Source: Pelodera strongyloides
Lineage: Eukaryota > Nematoda > Chromadorea > Rhabditida > Rhabditidae
DNA length: 64,000 nucleotides
NCBI GenBank assembly: GCA_036852015.1
Contig: JAANDG010000261.1
Location: 1 to 64,000, forward strand
Direction: 5' to 3'
Positions 19,870-31,100 of this stretch are shown here, piece by piece. Numbering within the stretch: position 1 is the stretch's first letter; each line of letters opens with the position of its first letter. The position numbers and the translations under genes were made by a program. A model generated the notes under the pieces. The model was not told the origin of the DNA and ran no database searches. It saw nothing but the letters and a program-made list of their open reading frames with translations.

Positions 19870-22183
19870 CCTTCTTCAACAGTTCGTCGAATGGTGCACG
19901 CAACTTGTGCAATTCCTTTATGAACCTGCCGTAGTAGTTGATCTTGCCGATGAAAGAGCGTAGCTGACTGACGTCCTTCGGTTCGGGCATCCTCAAGATT
20001 GGCTCTATCTTGGATGGATCAGACTTGCGACCTTCTGCCGAGATAATCATCCCCAGGTACCTTATCTCTCTTGCAGCAAAGGTGCACTTCTCGAAATTGA
20101 CGTGGAAACCATATTCCGAGATCCGTTTCATGCAGGCATTTAGGTTCCGATTGTGTTCCTGTAGTGTTCTACCAGAAACGATCACATCATCAAGGTACGC
20201 GCAACAACCTTCGAGTCCAGCAGTCATAGCGTCCATGATCTTCTGAAAGATTCCAGGAGCAGTCTTGACTCCGAAGCACATTCTGTTGTATCGGTACAAT
20301 CCTCGATGAGTATTGATGACGAGCAAGTTCTTGGAGTCGTCCTCTAGCTCGACTTGCAGGTAGGCGTCCTTGAAATCGAGCGTACTGAAGATGGTTCCAC
20401 CGTTCAGTGTTGTCATTATATCTTCTGCTGTGGGAATCGGGTGTGCGAAGTCTTCCAGTGCATCGTTCAGTCCAGTGCTGAAATCGGCGCGGACTCTGAC
20501 ACTACCATTCGGTTTCTTAACACAGAGAATCGGAGCGGCCCACGGAGAATACGTGACGCGCTCAATGACTCCAAGTTGCTCTAGCCGGTCCAGCTCCTTT
20601 TCCACGTTTTCCTTGTAGTGAATTGGTACCATTCTCTTCGGGCGAAAAACGGCGTTTGCCCCTCTCTTGAGCTGGAGGCTCGCTTTGGTCTTCTTGCACA
20701 GACCAAGCTCGGTGGAGAATACATCAGAGAACTGCGTCTTGAGCGTAGCAACGTACGTCGCAGCAGATTCCCTCGATGATGATGTAGTGATGGAAGGCTT
20801 TCCGGAGACCCGATTACAAACAGCATCCAACATAGATCTGAATGACGGTAGACGCTCCAACCAGTCCAGGCCTAGGAGATTCATCCTAGCGGTGACGTGC
20901 ACGACCTCGACGATCTGCTCATCCTGGTAAGACGCGTTGCACTCGAAAGAACCAAACAATTCGAGCTGCTCTCCATTTGCTGCGGTCGCGACTATACTTG
21001 GGGATTTCAAGTTTGGTCGACCCAGCATCTTCCATGTGGCCTCAGATATCAGCGTTAAATCTGAGCCGGTGTCCAGTTGAAGTCGCACCTTCTTTCCATT
21101 CATCAGAACGTTAACGAATCTGCGGCCGACAGATCGCGAAGACACTTCATGGACCTTTCTGTTGCTTTGTTTGTCCCTCTGTTGACAAACCACGGCGTAA
21201 TGCCCTCTTCTTCCACACTTGTTACAAGTTACTTCCTTTGCGGGACAAGACCGATGTCCGCTGTCTCTTCCGCAGTACTTGCACTTTCCTTGTGTGGGCC
21301 TTCTGTCGTCTCTCTTATGCTCTCGGTGGTTGGGTTTATTGACGCGGTTCACGGCAACGGGGTTCACGGGTAGATCAATGTCGTCCTTGTGCTCGTGGTA
21401 CTTGTCGACGGCCTCAGCGACATCGTCGAGTGTCATCTCTGGAGTTCGATCCAGGGTCTTGATGAGCCATGCACGCATCTCCATATCCTCCGGATTACGC
21501 AGGCTATTCAAGTAGTTGAGCACGCGGAACTGTGAGTTGTAAAGTTCGTTGAATGCAAAGTCATCGCAGGCCTTGTTGACGACGCCGATGTGGGTCTTGT
21601 AGTCAACACCGTGCTGCTTGATAACATGTAGGCATTCAATACGTTTCCGGAATAACGACTTCTTGGTGACGAAGACAATCTTCATCTTCTCGATGACCTC
21701 ATCCAGACTCATATCCATTGGCTTCTTCGGCAGACAGCGCAATTTCAGTTGTTTCTCCTGGTGTGGCCCGAGACGAGACAACACGAATCGTATTCTGTTG
21801 CTCTCCGGAACGCATTCGGCTTGAACTTCCAATAGATCTTGGTGATCCTCATACCAGTCAGCAAAGCTGGTTCCATCGTCGACATTGAATTCAAACATTG
21901 GAATGTTTTTGTATAGCACATCCAACATTCCCCTCGCTTCCGACGTCAATGGTTCACTTTCACGCGTTCTTTCGAAAGTGACATTTCGTTGAGTTTCTTC
22001 TTCCTTCCTCTCTTCCAGACGTTGTAGTCTTTCTGCAGTCATCGCCTGTCTATCGTGAAGTTGCTTCAGCGAAGCCAGGATAGCCTTGAGCGTGGCCTCC
22101 TGATTGCTTTCCTGAGCCATGTTGTCGACGTCAGTTAAAAAATTGGCGATAACTCCGTTCCGTCTGTGAACGTACGATGTCAC
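19787..22183 (-). CDS. Gag-protease-reverse transcriptase of LTR element 1
   Basis: A 798-codon frame. Gag occupies roughly the first 300 residues, with FADWYEDHQDLLEVQ. It is followed by two zinc-knuckle-like boxes; the second, CNKCGRRGHYAVVC, is canonical. Then come the aspartic protease (LQLDTGSDLTLIS) and the reverse transcriptase (TLDFKDAYLQVEL, FGVKTAPGIFQ and catalytic YLDDVIV). The frame enters the RT-RNase H junction (KECQNAFDEV) and then runs out of frame to a stop at FDEVVRIERNPLVW. The next recognisable sequence in another frame is integrase, so the RNase H domain and the link to integrase have been deleted. Confidence 0.93.
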   Translation of the reverse strand: MTSYVHRRNGVIANFLTDVDNMAQESNQEATLKAILASLKQLHDRQAMTAERLQRLEERKEEETQRNVTFERTRESEPLTSEARGMLDVLYKNIPMFEFNVDDGTSFADWYEDHQDLLEVQAECVPESNRIRFVLSRLGPHQEKQLKLRCLPKKPMDMSLDEVIEKMKIVFVTKKSLFRKRIECLHVIKQHGVDYKTHIGVVNKACDDFAFNELYNSQFRVLNYLNSLRNPEDMEMRAWLIKTLDRTPEMTLDDVAEAVDKYHEHKDDIDLPVNPVAVNRVNKPNHREHKRDDRRPTQGKCKYCGRDSGHRSCPAKEVTCNKCGRRGHYAVVCQQRDKQSNRKVHEVSSRSVGRRFVNVLMNGKKVRLQLDTGSDLTLISEATWKMLGRPNLKSPSIVATAANGEQLELFGSFECNASYQDEQIVEVVHVTARMNLLGLDWLERLPSFRSMLDAVCNRVSGKPSITTSSSRESAATYVATLKTQFSDVFSTELGLCKKTKASLQLKRGANAVFRPKRMVPIHYKENVEKELDRLEQLGVIERVTYSPWAAPILCVKKPNGSVRVRADFSTGLNDALEDFAHPIPTAEDIMTTLNGGTIFSTLDFKDAYLQVELEDDSKNLLVINTHRGLYRYNRMCFGVKTAPGIFQKIMDAMTAGLEGCCAYLDDVIVSGRTLQEHNRNLNACMKRISEYGFHVNFEKCTFAAREIRYLGMIISAEGRKSDPSKIEPILRMPEPKDVSQLRSFIGKINYYGRFIKELHKLRAPFDELLKKDVKWNWNKECQNAFDEVVRIERNPLVW

Positions 22184-22488
22184 CGTTTGAATATACTGTA
22201 AGACTGGGTGTTGGTTTCACATGAAAACCTCACCAGTGGGTTACAGATACCCAAAGGTAACAACTGTTGTTGGCTTTGTGTGCCTATAGCACCTCTAGCC
22301 GAACAACAGCAAGAAGCGTTTTGATCTACCGGGTTTAGCGGCGTAGCCTGCTCACCGGGGGTAGAAGATCAAAACACTATGCGGATCCACTTCACACGAC
22401 CGAACACGACGACTGATGATGTACGTGTGTGCCTAAAGCACCTCTGTACAATCAACAGTTAGAAGAAGAAAGAATTCCTGAACGCCAG

Positions 22489-22820
22489 TGTTATGTTTCA
22501 CAGATATTCGTCTGTACAAACAGATACTGAGCGACAAGAGTAGACGAGAATAGTAACAGTGTTTATTAGCAATACAGAAGGCGGTTGTATAGTTGATATA
22601 ATGAGCAATGAGTGTTAGGCAGTAGCCCTTATATACTAGTGGCTACGTGCAGAAACACACAATCATGCCAACGGGCAATTACTATTACTAGAGAGTGAAA
22701 CATTGATCTTCCAAAGACTAAAGATCAATGAGCAACTGTAAGTGATAACTGAAACACAATGATAGTGATCAAACTACATACAATAATTAATCTTAGGTAT
22801 ATATACAGTAATACCTAACA
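22489..22820 (-). repeat. 5' LTR of element 1
   Basis: 332-bp LTR at the upstream (right) end of the minus-strand element. It is followed on the minus strand by one base and the primer site TGGCGTTCAG. Confidence 0.95.
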
Positions 22821-22825
22821 AGTTT

Positions 22826-24711
22826 CTACCTAGCCACCTTTCTCAAATTCTAGCATCCGTAATATACCTCCACCCGCAGTAATTCGAATGCGCTATGCAC
22901 GAAAATTCATGCTGTATAATGCTGTTTAGTTACCATATTTTCTGTTTTTAGTTGTTATTATATTGTGTGTTATGACTTTATGTACGCAAATAAACCAATT
23001 CAGTCCCTTTTTATGCTTTTTATTTGGTTTTTGTATCGTTTTAAGAGGGCGCTATAGTGCGAAAAGAGTGCGCGGGGGAGGCATTGTGCATGCACGTGGT
23101 CCGTTTGCGCGCAGTGCAGCAACATTTTTGCGCGGACGCGCTCCTGCAATTCGGCGTCCGCGCAAATGCATTGCTGCGCTGCGCGTCCGAGGTTCAGAGC
23201 AGTGAAAACTTTTCAAATTCAGAAACGAAAGTAGGGTACTATCGAGAGCGAATAATACAAAAAGAAGAGAGTGTTGCAATGTCACTGTAATTTTCAGCTT
23301 CGGCATCTGGCCGGGAATCAACGGGCTCTTTGGCAAAAGCCAAAGCCACAAACTGCACTTTCCTTCAGCATGTAAAACCACAGCGTAAATCTTGATTTTT
23401 TCCTGAGTATCCACCGACGGTACAGACTCAAGACATATTTCCAAAATATTTTATTTTTCTTCATGTATTTGATGTTGTGTTTTCAATTGATAATTAGTTT
23501 GTCATGTAACTCTTCTAGGAAAGTTATGTTACATTGGAAAGACCTAATCTAAACGTTTGTTAAACCACGCTTTCATCTCAAATCATGCCATTTATTTGTA
23601 AAACCGCTAGGCTCATAATTAGAAGAATATACGGTATGGTATACTATTTGCATCCACTAGTGCACTGCTTCGAATAAGAGAGCTTAAAACGTTCCATTCC
23701 GCTAACGTCGTATGAAAGAAATAGTTGAAACAGTCGTATTTGTGGGGGGACGAAACCGAATGAGACCTAAAACATTATGAATACATACATTGGATTTTGG
23801 ATAGCTTGCATGCACTTTTCCCCGGCCGCTGTATTGTGGTATGCACTAAAATCCTGTCGCTTCCATTTTTAACCTCAAAGGTTCAAGTTGTAAAAAAAAA
23901 AGTAAGAATATCATTAAGAATATTTTTCATCTATAGAGAACAATTGTAAAGGCATCTTTCAAAAAAAAGGAAAAAAAAATGTGTTTTCGTGTCGAATGTT
24001 TACTTGGAAACTGTCAAGTTTTTAGTTTTATTATAAAGTGGAAAAATAAGTAAAATCACCACATAAGTAGCTAGCTAGACCTCTCAAACGTGTCTAGCCT
24101 GTGAGAGTTTCTCTCTCTTTTGTTTCCACGTATCTGCATTTTTGTTTTATGCAATAAAGAGTTAATGATTAACCCGTTTCCGTGTTTCCGTTTGTATGTT
24201 CCGTGTTTTGTATGTGTTTGTATGTTTGTATGTTTGTATGTTGTTTATATGTTTCCGTTTGTATGTTCGTTTCTAACTTTCATCCTAGGATGCACACTTT
24301 TTGATGTATTTAATAAATAAATAAATGAATAAATCCACCTATTCCCTCAAAAATTTTCTTCGCAACGAAGGGTCGATAGTGTCTGGAAGTGAGTATAACG
24401 ACACAACTACACAGTGGGTTATGGAGCGTATAAATTTGGATAATATACTGCAGATCTGAAGCAACATACGATAAAAAAGGTTGAAATTTTTCGTGGGCTG
24501 GTCTAGTACATAATTCAGTGTTCACTATGGATTAATTGAGAAAAACTACAAATATTGGTCGCAAGTGGTTACTATGTCTAATTTAAGTAAGTAAAATAGT
24601 TACCGTTGATAAAGCTATGTCCGCTAAGAGTGGTTTAGATAGTACGCTATAAAGGTCACCTATTAATCGGAACATGAAACGAAACTATTTTACTGACAAA
24701 TTTTCACCTAC
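22826..24711. other. intergenic, no gene seen
   Basis: Contains a GC-rich block of GCGCG words with short inverted repeats (about 23055-23195: GCGCGGACGCGC, GGCGTCCGCGC) and a TGTTTGTATGTT-type microsatellite (24180-24260). No exon set could be assembled. Confidence 0.45.
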
Positions 24712-27700
24712 CTGTAACGCGAAGTTCGGATTCGGGAGTAGCTAACGAGGATAAAACGCCAACCAACATGGGACATATAATAAGTAGGCAGAGCACAATA
24801 AACTGCAAGAAATGTGGTGAAAAACACTATTGGGTGCCCATTTATTTGTGGGACGTGCTATACGGTTATGTCATCTCGAACTCCCAAATGACAACCGCTT
24901 GACTTATGCTGGAAGATTTACGTTGGGGAGTATGTTGTTGTAGTTTATAGTTTGGTTACGTTTTGTTACTTGTTGTTCGAGGTTCACCTTGGTCCACGCC
25001 GCTGGTCGTTAGTTCGATCCGGGCCCGGAACCCAGGCCCGGAACCCCCTCACCCCACCAAAGGTGTAAAAGTTGGTAGCTGGGTAAAACCGGAGATAAAT
25101 CGGCTTCCCGAGAAAATTGGCCTCAAAGGATCGCAGTCACTCCAAAATCATCATTTTGCTTCGAGTTTACTTGATTTAGTAAAGAATAAAGAAAAATACT
25201 TTACCAAAACCGAATAATTTGAATTCCAACTCAGGCGGTGAACAAGTAGAAAAGTAGTTCTACTTAACTACCGCGGGATTATGAAACGTGTAGTGATATG
25301 CCTGCAGACCCTTGCAGTATATGTAAAGATATAATATGCAGATATTTTCCGAAATAATTTGCATACTCCCGATCGGGAAGCAGCTGTATGAACACGTTTC
25401 GTGATCCTGCGGTAGCTAAGTAGAACTACTTTTCTACTTTTTCACTCCCTGAGTTGGCATTCAAATTATTCGGTTTTGGTAAAGTATTTGTGTCTATTCT
25501 TTACTAAATACAAGTAAACTCCAAGAAAAACGACTATTTTGTAGTGACTGCGATCCTTTAAGGAAGTTTAAGTTTAAACGAAAGCAGTCACGTTATTTTT
25601 ATTTAATTTTCATTAAATATGGGAAGTTATGAGAAAACATTCGATACCAACACCAAGTTCCAGGAAAACAAACTCGGGGAGAGAATTCACTGAGAATGGG
25701 AGTTACTCGACTACAGTAGATACGCAATTGCCCGGGCAAAGGCGGATTATCTTCTTATTATATAAAGGAGAAGAGTTTGTCACGGGTTTGTTTTTATGTG
25801 CACAACGAAATGCCTTCATAAAGAAAATTTCTTTGATCGAAAGACTATACAAAATCTTTGTCTCTGGCGCGATTCGAACCCACAGCAGCGCACCATCTCT
25901 AGGTTAACAGTCCAACGCTCTACCGGTTGAGCTATGCTAGCTTATGGGAGGAGGATCTTATAGGAGATAGAAGAGCAGTTGCAATTGCAAATTTGCAAAT
26001 TTGCATGAAGTCCAGAACCATATTACACGTTTCCACATGAACGTAAATGAACAACTTTTTCACGTTTGAAGAAATTCCGTTTTTTTTAAATAGGGTAACA
26101 ATCGGCCGAAGGCCGATTCCTCCAGTCGGAGAAGAGCCCGTAGGGCTCTTCGAACGGCTGGTAATAGTATAAATAGCCTGCAGTGTTAGACGTTTGTGAT
26201 ATGCTGTCACTGCTGGGTATTCAATCTCGGCCGCAGTCCGGGCAATTGCTTTCGTTCACAATCCTTTGTTATCCAATAATTCACATTCTCAGTGAATTAT
26301 CTCCCTCTATTCGTTTCACGTTAACTTCATAGTGTACCATATTTTCCTGCACGCCTTCCTGTATTTAAAGGGCATGTCAATGGGGATTCTGCGCAGAAAG
26401 GCATCTCCAGGCGCAGACTAAGTAAATCTCAAAAGGCGCCCAATACAGTAACCCATAAAAATGGCGCCAGAATAAAATATTTGAGATTTTGTCATAAACG
26501 TGAACAAAACACACCGCAACGCAAGCAAAGGGCGCGTTGCGGCGAGTCGGTAATTCAAGTCGTCCCGTGGACAGAAATTTGGCTTAGCTCTGTCCGCACG
26601 ACTAGAATCCCATACTGAAGGAGTTTTTTGGAGGGGTTTGAAATTGTTTTTCTTCTTACATGAAAGTTTTTGTTTATTTTTATTTTCACTTTCCTTGCCT
26701 TCAAAACGCAAGTTTTTTTGAGCCCAACATGCAAAACCGGCTTGACATTCCCTTTAATGAAAATTTATATGTACCTGTATGCCCATTGTCCGCAGCAATT
26801 GCATTTGGATAGAATTTTTCTTCTTTTGCGAAATCACATTTTTCCTTATCATTCGGAATGTCAGCACCATTAATAGAAAGAAAACGCTGACAATTGCAAA
26901 CATAGTAATCAGCAAGAAGAACACTACTATCTTGAAGTGTACCCCATCAAGAATGAGTATGTACACCTGATTAATCGATATTTCGTCTGGGAGTATTCGT
27001 TGTATATTAACAAACATCTGAAATATCACAACAATAGCGTCAATGAACAACGGAAATCGAGCAGATTGTCGTTATACTCCACTCCACCGTGGCATCGTAC
27101 TGAAGAGGACCCCCCACCCCGGTGGCATAAATCCTCGTCTATCACCTAGGAGTCGAAACGAGGTACCCTACTATCTAACCTTATTCAATTATTATGGGGT
27201 TTGCAAGTATCCCAAAAATTCGGTGTGATTCTGTCAATACTACCGTATTTCTGCACGAAACCTGCATATATAATATGGAAAATTAAAAAAAAATATTCTC
27301 GTGCAGTTCCAAGATACGGTAAATTGTCAGTATACTTGCAAACGCCATAACGTTTTCTTTCCCTTTTCTTGTCATTTTATATCTATTGTATTATCATAAC
27401 TTATAATTATGTTTTTTTTATTTTTTATTAAAGCATGGCAGTTAAAGCTAAAGCATCGTTATGTTCATAACTTATTCAATTAATATAAAAATACGCTACC
27501 AGCAGTGTTAACCCTAGCTTACGGAGCTGCGAGCCTTTAAAGCGAAATACCGGCCGGTTTTTGGAACACATCGAGTATAGCAGCATTCTTATGCACCTTA
27601 TGCAAATAAACATAAATTAGAATAAATAAGCTAAATTAGCATAAATACGTAAGAATTCAGTTGACCACGATGCGTTTCAATAACCGGTCGGTATTTCGCG

Positions 27701-28102
27701 TCAACAGGTCTTAGATTTAGAAGGAACCGTAATATTTACGTCTTCACTAACTGCCTTCTGTGGTTGAATAACGCAGAGCCCCACAAATGCAAAGGCGTAG
27801 CAAGAAGAAATCAAAAATATTTTTGGTATCTTGCTGCGTTTCAATATCGAGCTCATGGGGAGCGTGCACTCATAGCGATAAAATACACTGTGAATGAGCG
27901 TGATAGTCGAAGCACCAGAGCTCACATAGAAGATTGACTGAAATATAACTTATATGTTATTTTGTATTACTATTAAATGTGCAATGGTGCTCGGTACAAG
28001 GAGGTAGAACAATGTAGAACGCGTCTCCCACTTTGATCAATAAATAAATTCAGGAAAACTGCGGGTTCACAGAAAAGTGAAAACCCCGAGTTCGCCCCGA
28101 TT

Positions 28103-28151
<49 letters not shown>

Positions 28152-31100
28152 CCCAAAAAGCCCGATCACGTCCCGATATAGTCCGATCAGGCCCGATCAC
28201 GTCCCGATCACAAATAATCGGGGCAATGGAAAACCAAAAACCCCGATATGGTCCCGATCACGTTCCTCAAAAAATCCGGCCTTGCTCGGGCTCATATCCG
28301 GATTGTTCGGAAAATAATCGGGAACATATCGGGGTTTTTCGAAACTAATCGATTATACATCCAGATTTACCCTTTTTTGCGATAGCATGACGAAATTTTC
28401 CAAAAACCACATAAAACAGTTCGGTGAAACATGTCGATTTTCGGCGAAGAAGACGGTTGATATGACCCCGATGACCCCGATCACGCCCCCATTATTTGCG
28501 GGACGTGATCGGGGCCATATCGGGTTTTTTTGGAAGAATCGGGGCCATATCGGGTTTTTTTTGGAAGAATCGGGGTCTTATCGGGGTTTTTTGGAAGAAT
28601 CGGGGTCATATCGGGGTTTTTTCGAAAATAATCGGGGCCATATCGGGGTTTTCACTTACCTGTGGGCTAAGTTGGGAATAAGGCCGGATTTCGCCCTGAT
28701 TCTTTCAAACAAAAAACCCCGATTTCGCCCCGATTATTTTCCGAAAACCTCCGATTTCGCACCGATTCTTTCAGAAAACCCCGATTTTTTGAGGGACTTG
28801 ATCGGGGCGAAATCGGGTTTTTTGGTTTTCCATGGCTCTGTCTATAGATACAATATTCTTTTTTTATTTACAATGCAAATGCATTGCCCGGCCCATCTCA
28901 ACTTAAGCACAGAACGTGCCTGGAAAAACACTAATCTCATTAAACAGAATGTTAAAACAAGTCGAAACCTATAAGTTTAAAATTACTGTGAATGGCAACC
29001 CACCACAGATACATTCATGCTCACGTATTTGGCGATTCCTGAGGGCACAAATCCTTGAATTTCACTGTCATATATTGTAGTAACTGGGACCAATTCATTG
29101 AGGACAATACTCACTAACAACATCGCCATCTGGAAGATCAAATCAAATTTTGTAGAAAATAATTTTCGGCATACCTCCAGCTAGAGAGACCCGAAAAGAT
29201 AACGTTGTTATCGTTACCGTGTGTGTTATATCCCGTTGCGGTACGTTGCCGACGAGATATACGAAAAGTTTATTCGTAAACTCTAAACACAATTTATACA
29301 CGACGATGTAGACGGTGGAGTACGGGCACGTGTACTTCTGTAGATCCCAGAGTAGATCCACAGCACAGCAGTAGTCGAGTCGAGTCCTCAGCAGGCTTGG
29401 CAGCAGGTCCTAGTGTAGTCGCACTTGTCTTGGGTGACTCTGATACTATGCTCGACTCGCATCTTTATATTACACTTTTCGTATGCTAATTACTTTCGAA
29501 ACACTTCGAAATAGACAATTCTAAAACTTGTTTACACAAATATACGTATGCCCAATAGCATACGTTACACCCTTTCCCTAATTGGAAATCCAATTATACA
29601 AAAAATAAAGGGCATACTTGAAACAAGTACTTACTCAATGCTGCTTGTTCGCAGTCTTTCGCACATGCGGGCTGTATCGCTCTGGTGGACGGCTTCGGCG
29701 GGTATTCCTGCGGCACTGCACATCTTCCTGGGTCGTAGGTTCCAACGACGTAGATTCCGAGCTTCTCGTATCCAAGCTTCCTTGTGTCGTAGCCGTCTTT
29801 GATATATCCAATATCATTTCCTTCTCGTCGAAGTCCAGTTCCATCCAAACTCTCGGACGTTCTCGCAATTGGTCGGTACGTCGAATCCAATCGCCTTTAC
29901 TAGTGTGCACACGGTACGTTGTGTCACTCGTCCGTTCCATAATTCTTCCGGGAAACCACTTCACCGGTTCGTTGTAACATCGCGCGTAGACTGTCATTCC
30001 TGCGACGAAGTCTGGCGAATCCTTCTTTCCGGCCAAGAACTCTCTTGGTATCGAATCACTACCTACATTCCCCCTTCCCAGTTCTTGAGCCAACTGCTTA
30101 TTGGGTATCTGCAGCAAACCACACTGCGGAGAGTAGGATAGCTTACTTCCTTTCTTATCCCAAAACTGTTCCAACTTTTGGAAATCCTGAACCTTAGAGC
30201 TGTACTTTTGCCTGTCGCAGGTCTTACCGCTGCTCACAGCAGACTTCCTAGCTCTTTCTGAGGTCCTAACTGTATTCACCACGAATACTTCTCTCTGTGC
30301 TAAAGATTTCAGATCAACGATAAACCAACCTTGACCTGAAGATCCCGTCCGAAAATCGACGACGCATTCCTCTCCAGCACGTGTAAGTGCACTGCATGTC
30401 GGACGTTTCCAACCAGCATTTCCACGGTGCACTTTCCTTTGAATGCAATCTTCCCTCCAGTGTAGCTCTCTGCGTCGTAATTCACCGGTACCAGTCTTGG
30501 TTTTCCCACTTCCCTCCAAGTCGCTTCATTGATTATCGACAGTGCTGCACCAGTGTCGAGTTCCATTTCAATGTTCTTTCCTTGAATCTTCACGGGCAAC
30601 ATGATCGGTGGTTCAAAATGGTGAATAGACGGTCTTACAGCGTAAGTTCTAGGATCACTGTAATCAAGGTTAATTGAGCCTAAACGGGGCTCCTCAACTA
30701 CATCATGAGTATCGAACTGACTGATCTGACGGTTTCTCCGAACCTTTCTATGCTTACAATCTTTAGCAACGTGACCTAGCTTGTCACAATTGTAACACCT
30801 TACTGACCTTTCTTTGTCCTGCCATCACTGTTCCTTGCGATTTCCTGCACTGTACTGCTGCTGATTTACTTCGTATGCATCGGTAGAGCTTCGTCCTTGG
30901 TGCAGCGAACTCCTTTCAGCTGTTTCCACTTTCTGTGCCAACTGTAGAACCTTGCTTGTTTCCAAGTCCTCTTCTAACAGTAGTCTCTCTCGCACAGTAT
31001 CACTACTCATACCTCTTATGAATTGCATCGATAGTATACAATCTTTAACATTTTTAACCGTGTCAAACTCACATTTACCTGCCAATCGTTCCAAGTCCCT

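Larger units (their letters stand above)
18142..22820 (-). mobile_element. Ty3/gypsy-type LTR retrotransposon, complete ends, RNase H deleted
   Basis: A 4,679-bp insertion bounded by 332-bp LTRs (18142-18473 and 22489-22820) that differ at one base I can see. The 5-bp target-site duplication AGTTT occurs at 18137-18141 and 22821-22825. LTR ends are TGTTA..TAACA. On the coding (minus) strand, the primer site TGGCGTTCAG lies one base inside the 5' LTR (22478-22487) and a purine-rich tract TTGGAGG abuts the 3' LTR. It encodes Gag, protease and RT in one frame and integrase in another. The RNase H region is missing. One LTR difference and a perfect duplication indicate recent insertion, probably helped by an intact copy elsewhere. 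Confidence 0.95.

Noticed and set aside
22963..23444. GC-rich open frames of 80-130 codons near a CGCG block
   Set aside because: Explained by CpG-rich composition that recurs at 15.7 kb and 44.5-45 kb without conserved protein sequence.
24985..25040. tRNA-like GTTAGTTCGATCCGGGCCC segment
   Set aside because: The B box is weak and no A box or second copy is seen.
25866..25943. functional tRNA-Asn gene on the minus strand
   Set aside because: A and B boxes and a GTT triplet are present, but the acceptor arms do not pair, the anticodon arm is followed by an over-long insert, and the body matches another SINE copy.
28387..28974. 195-codon open frame with GHIGF/GSYRG repeats
   Set aside because: It is the translation of a palindromic minisatellite inside a receptor intron. 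Repeat length drift makes the frame accidental.
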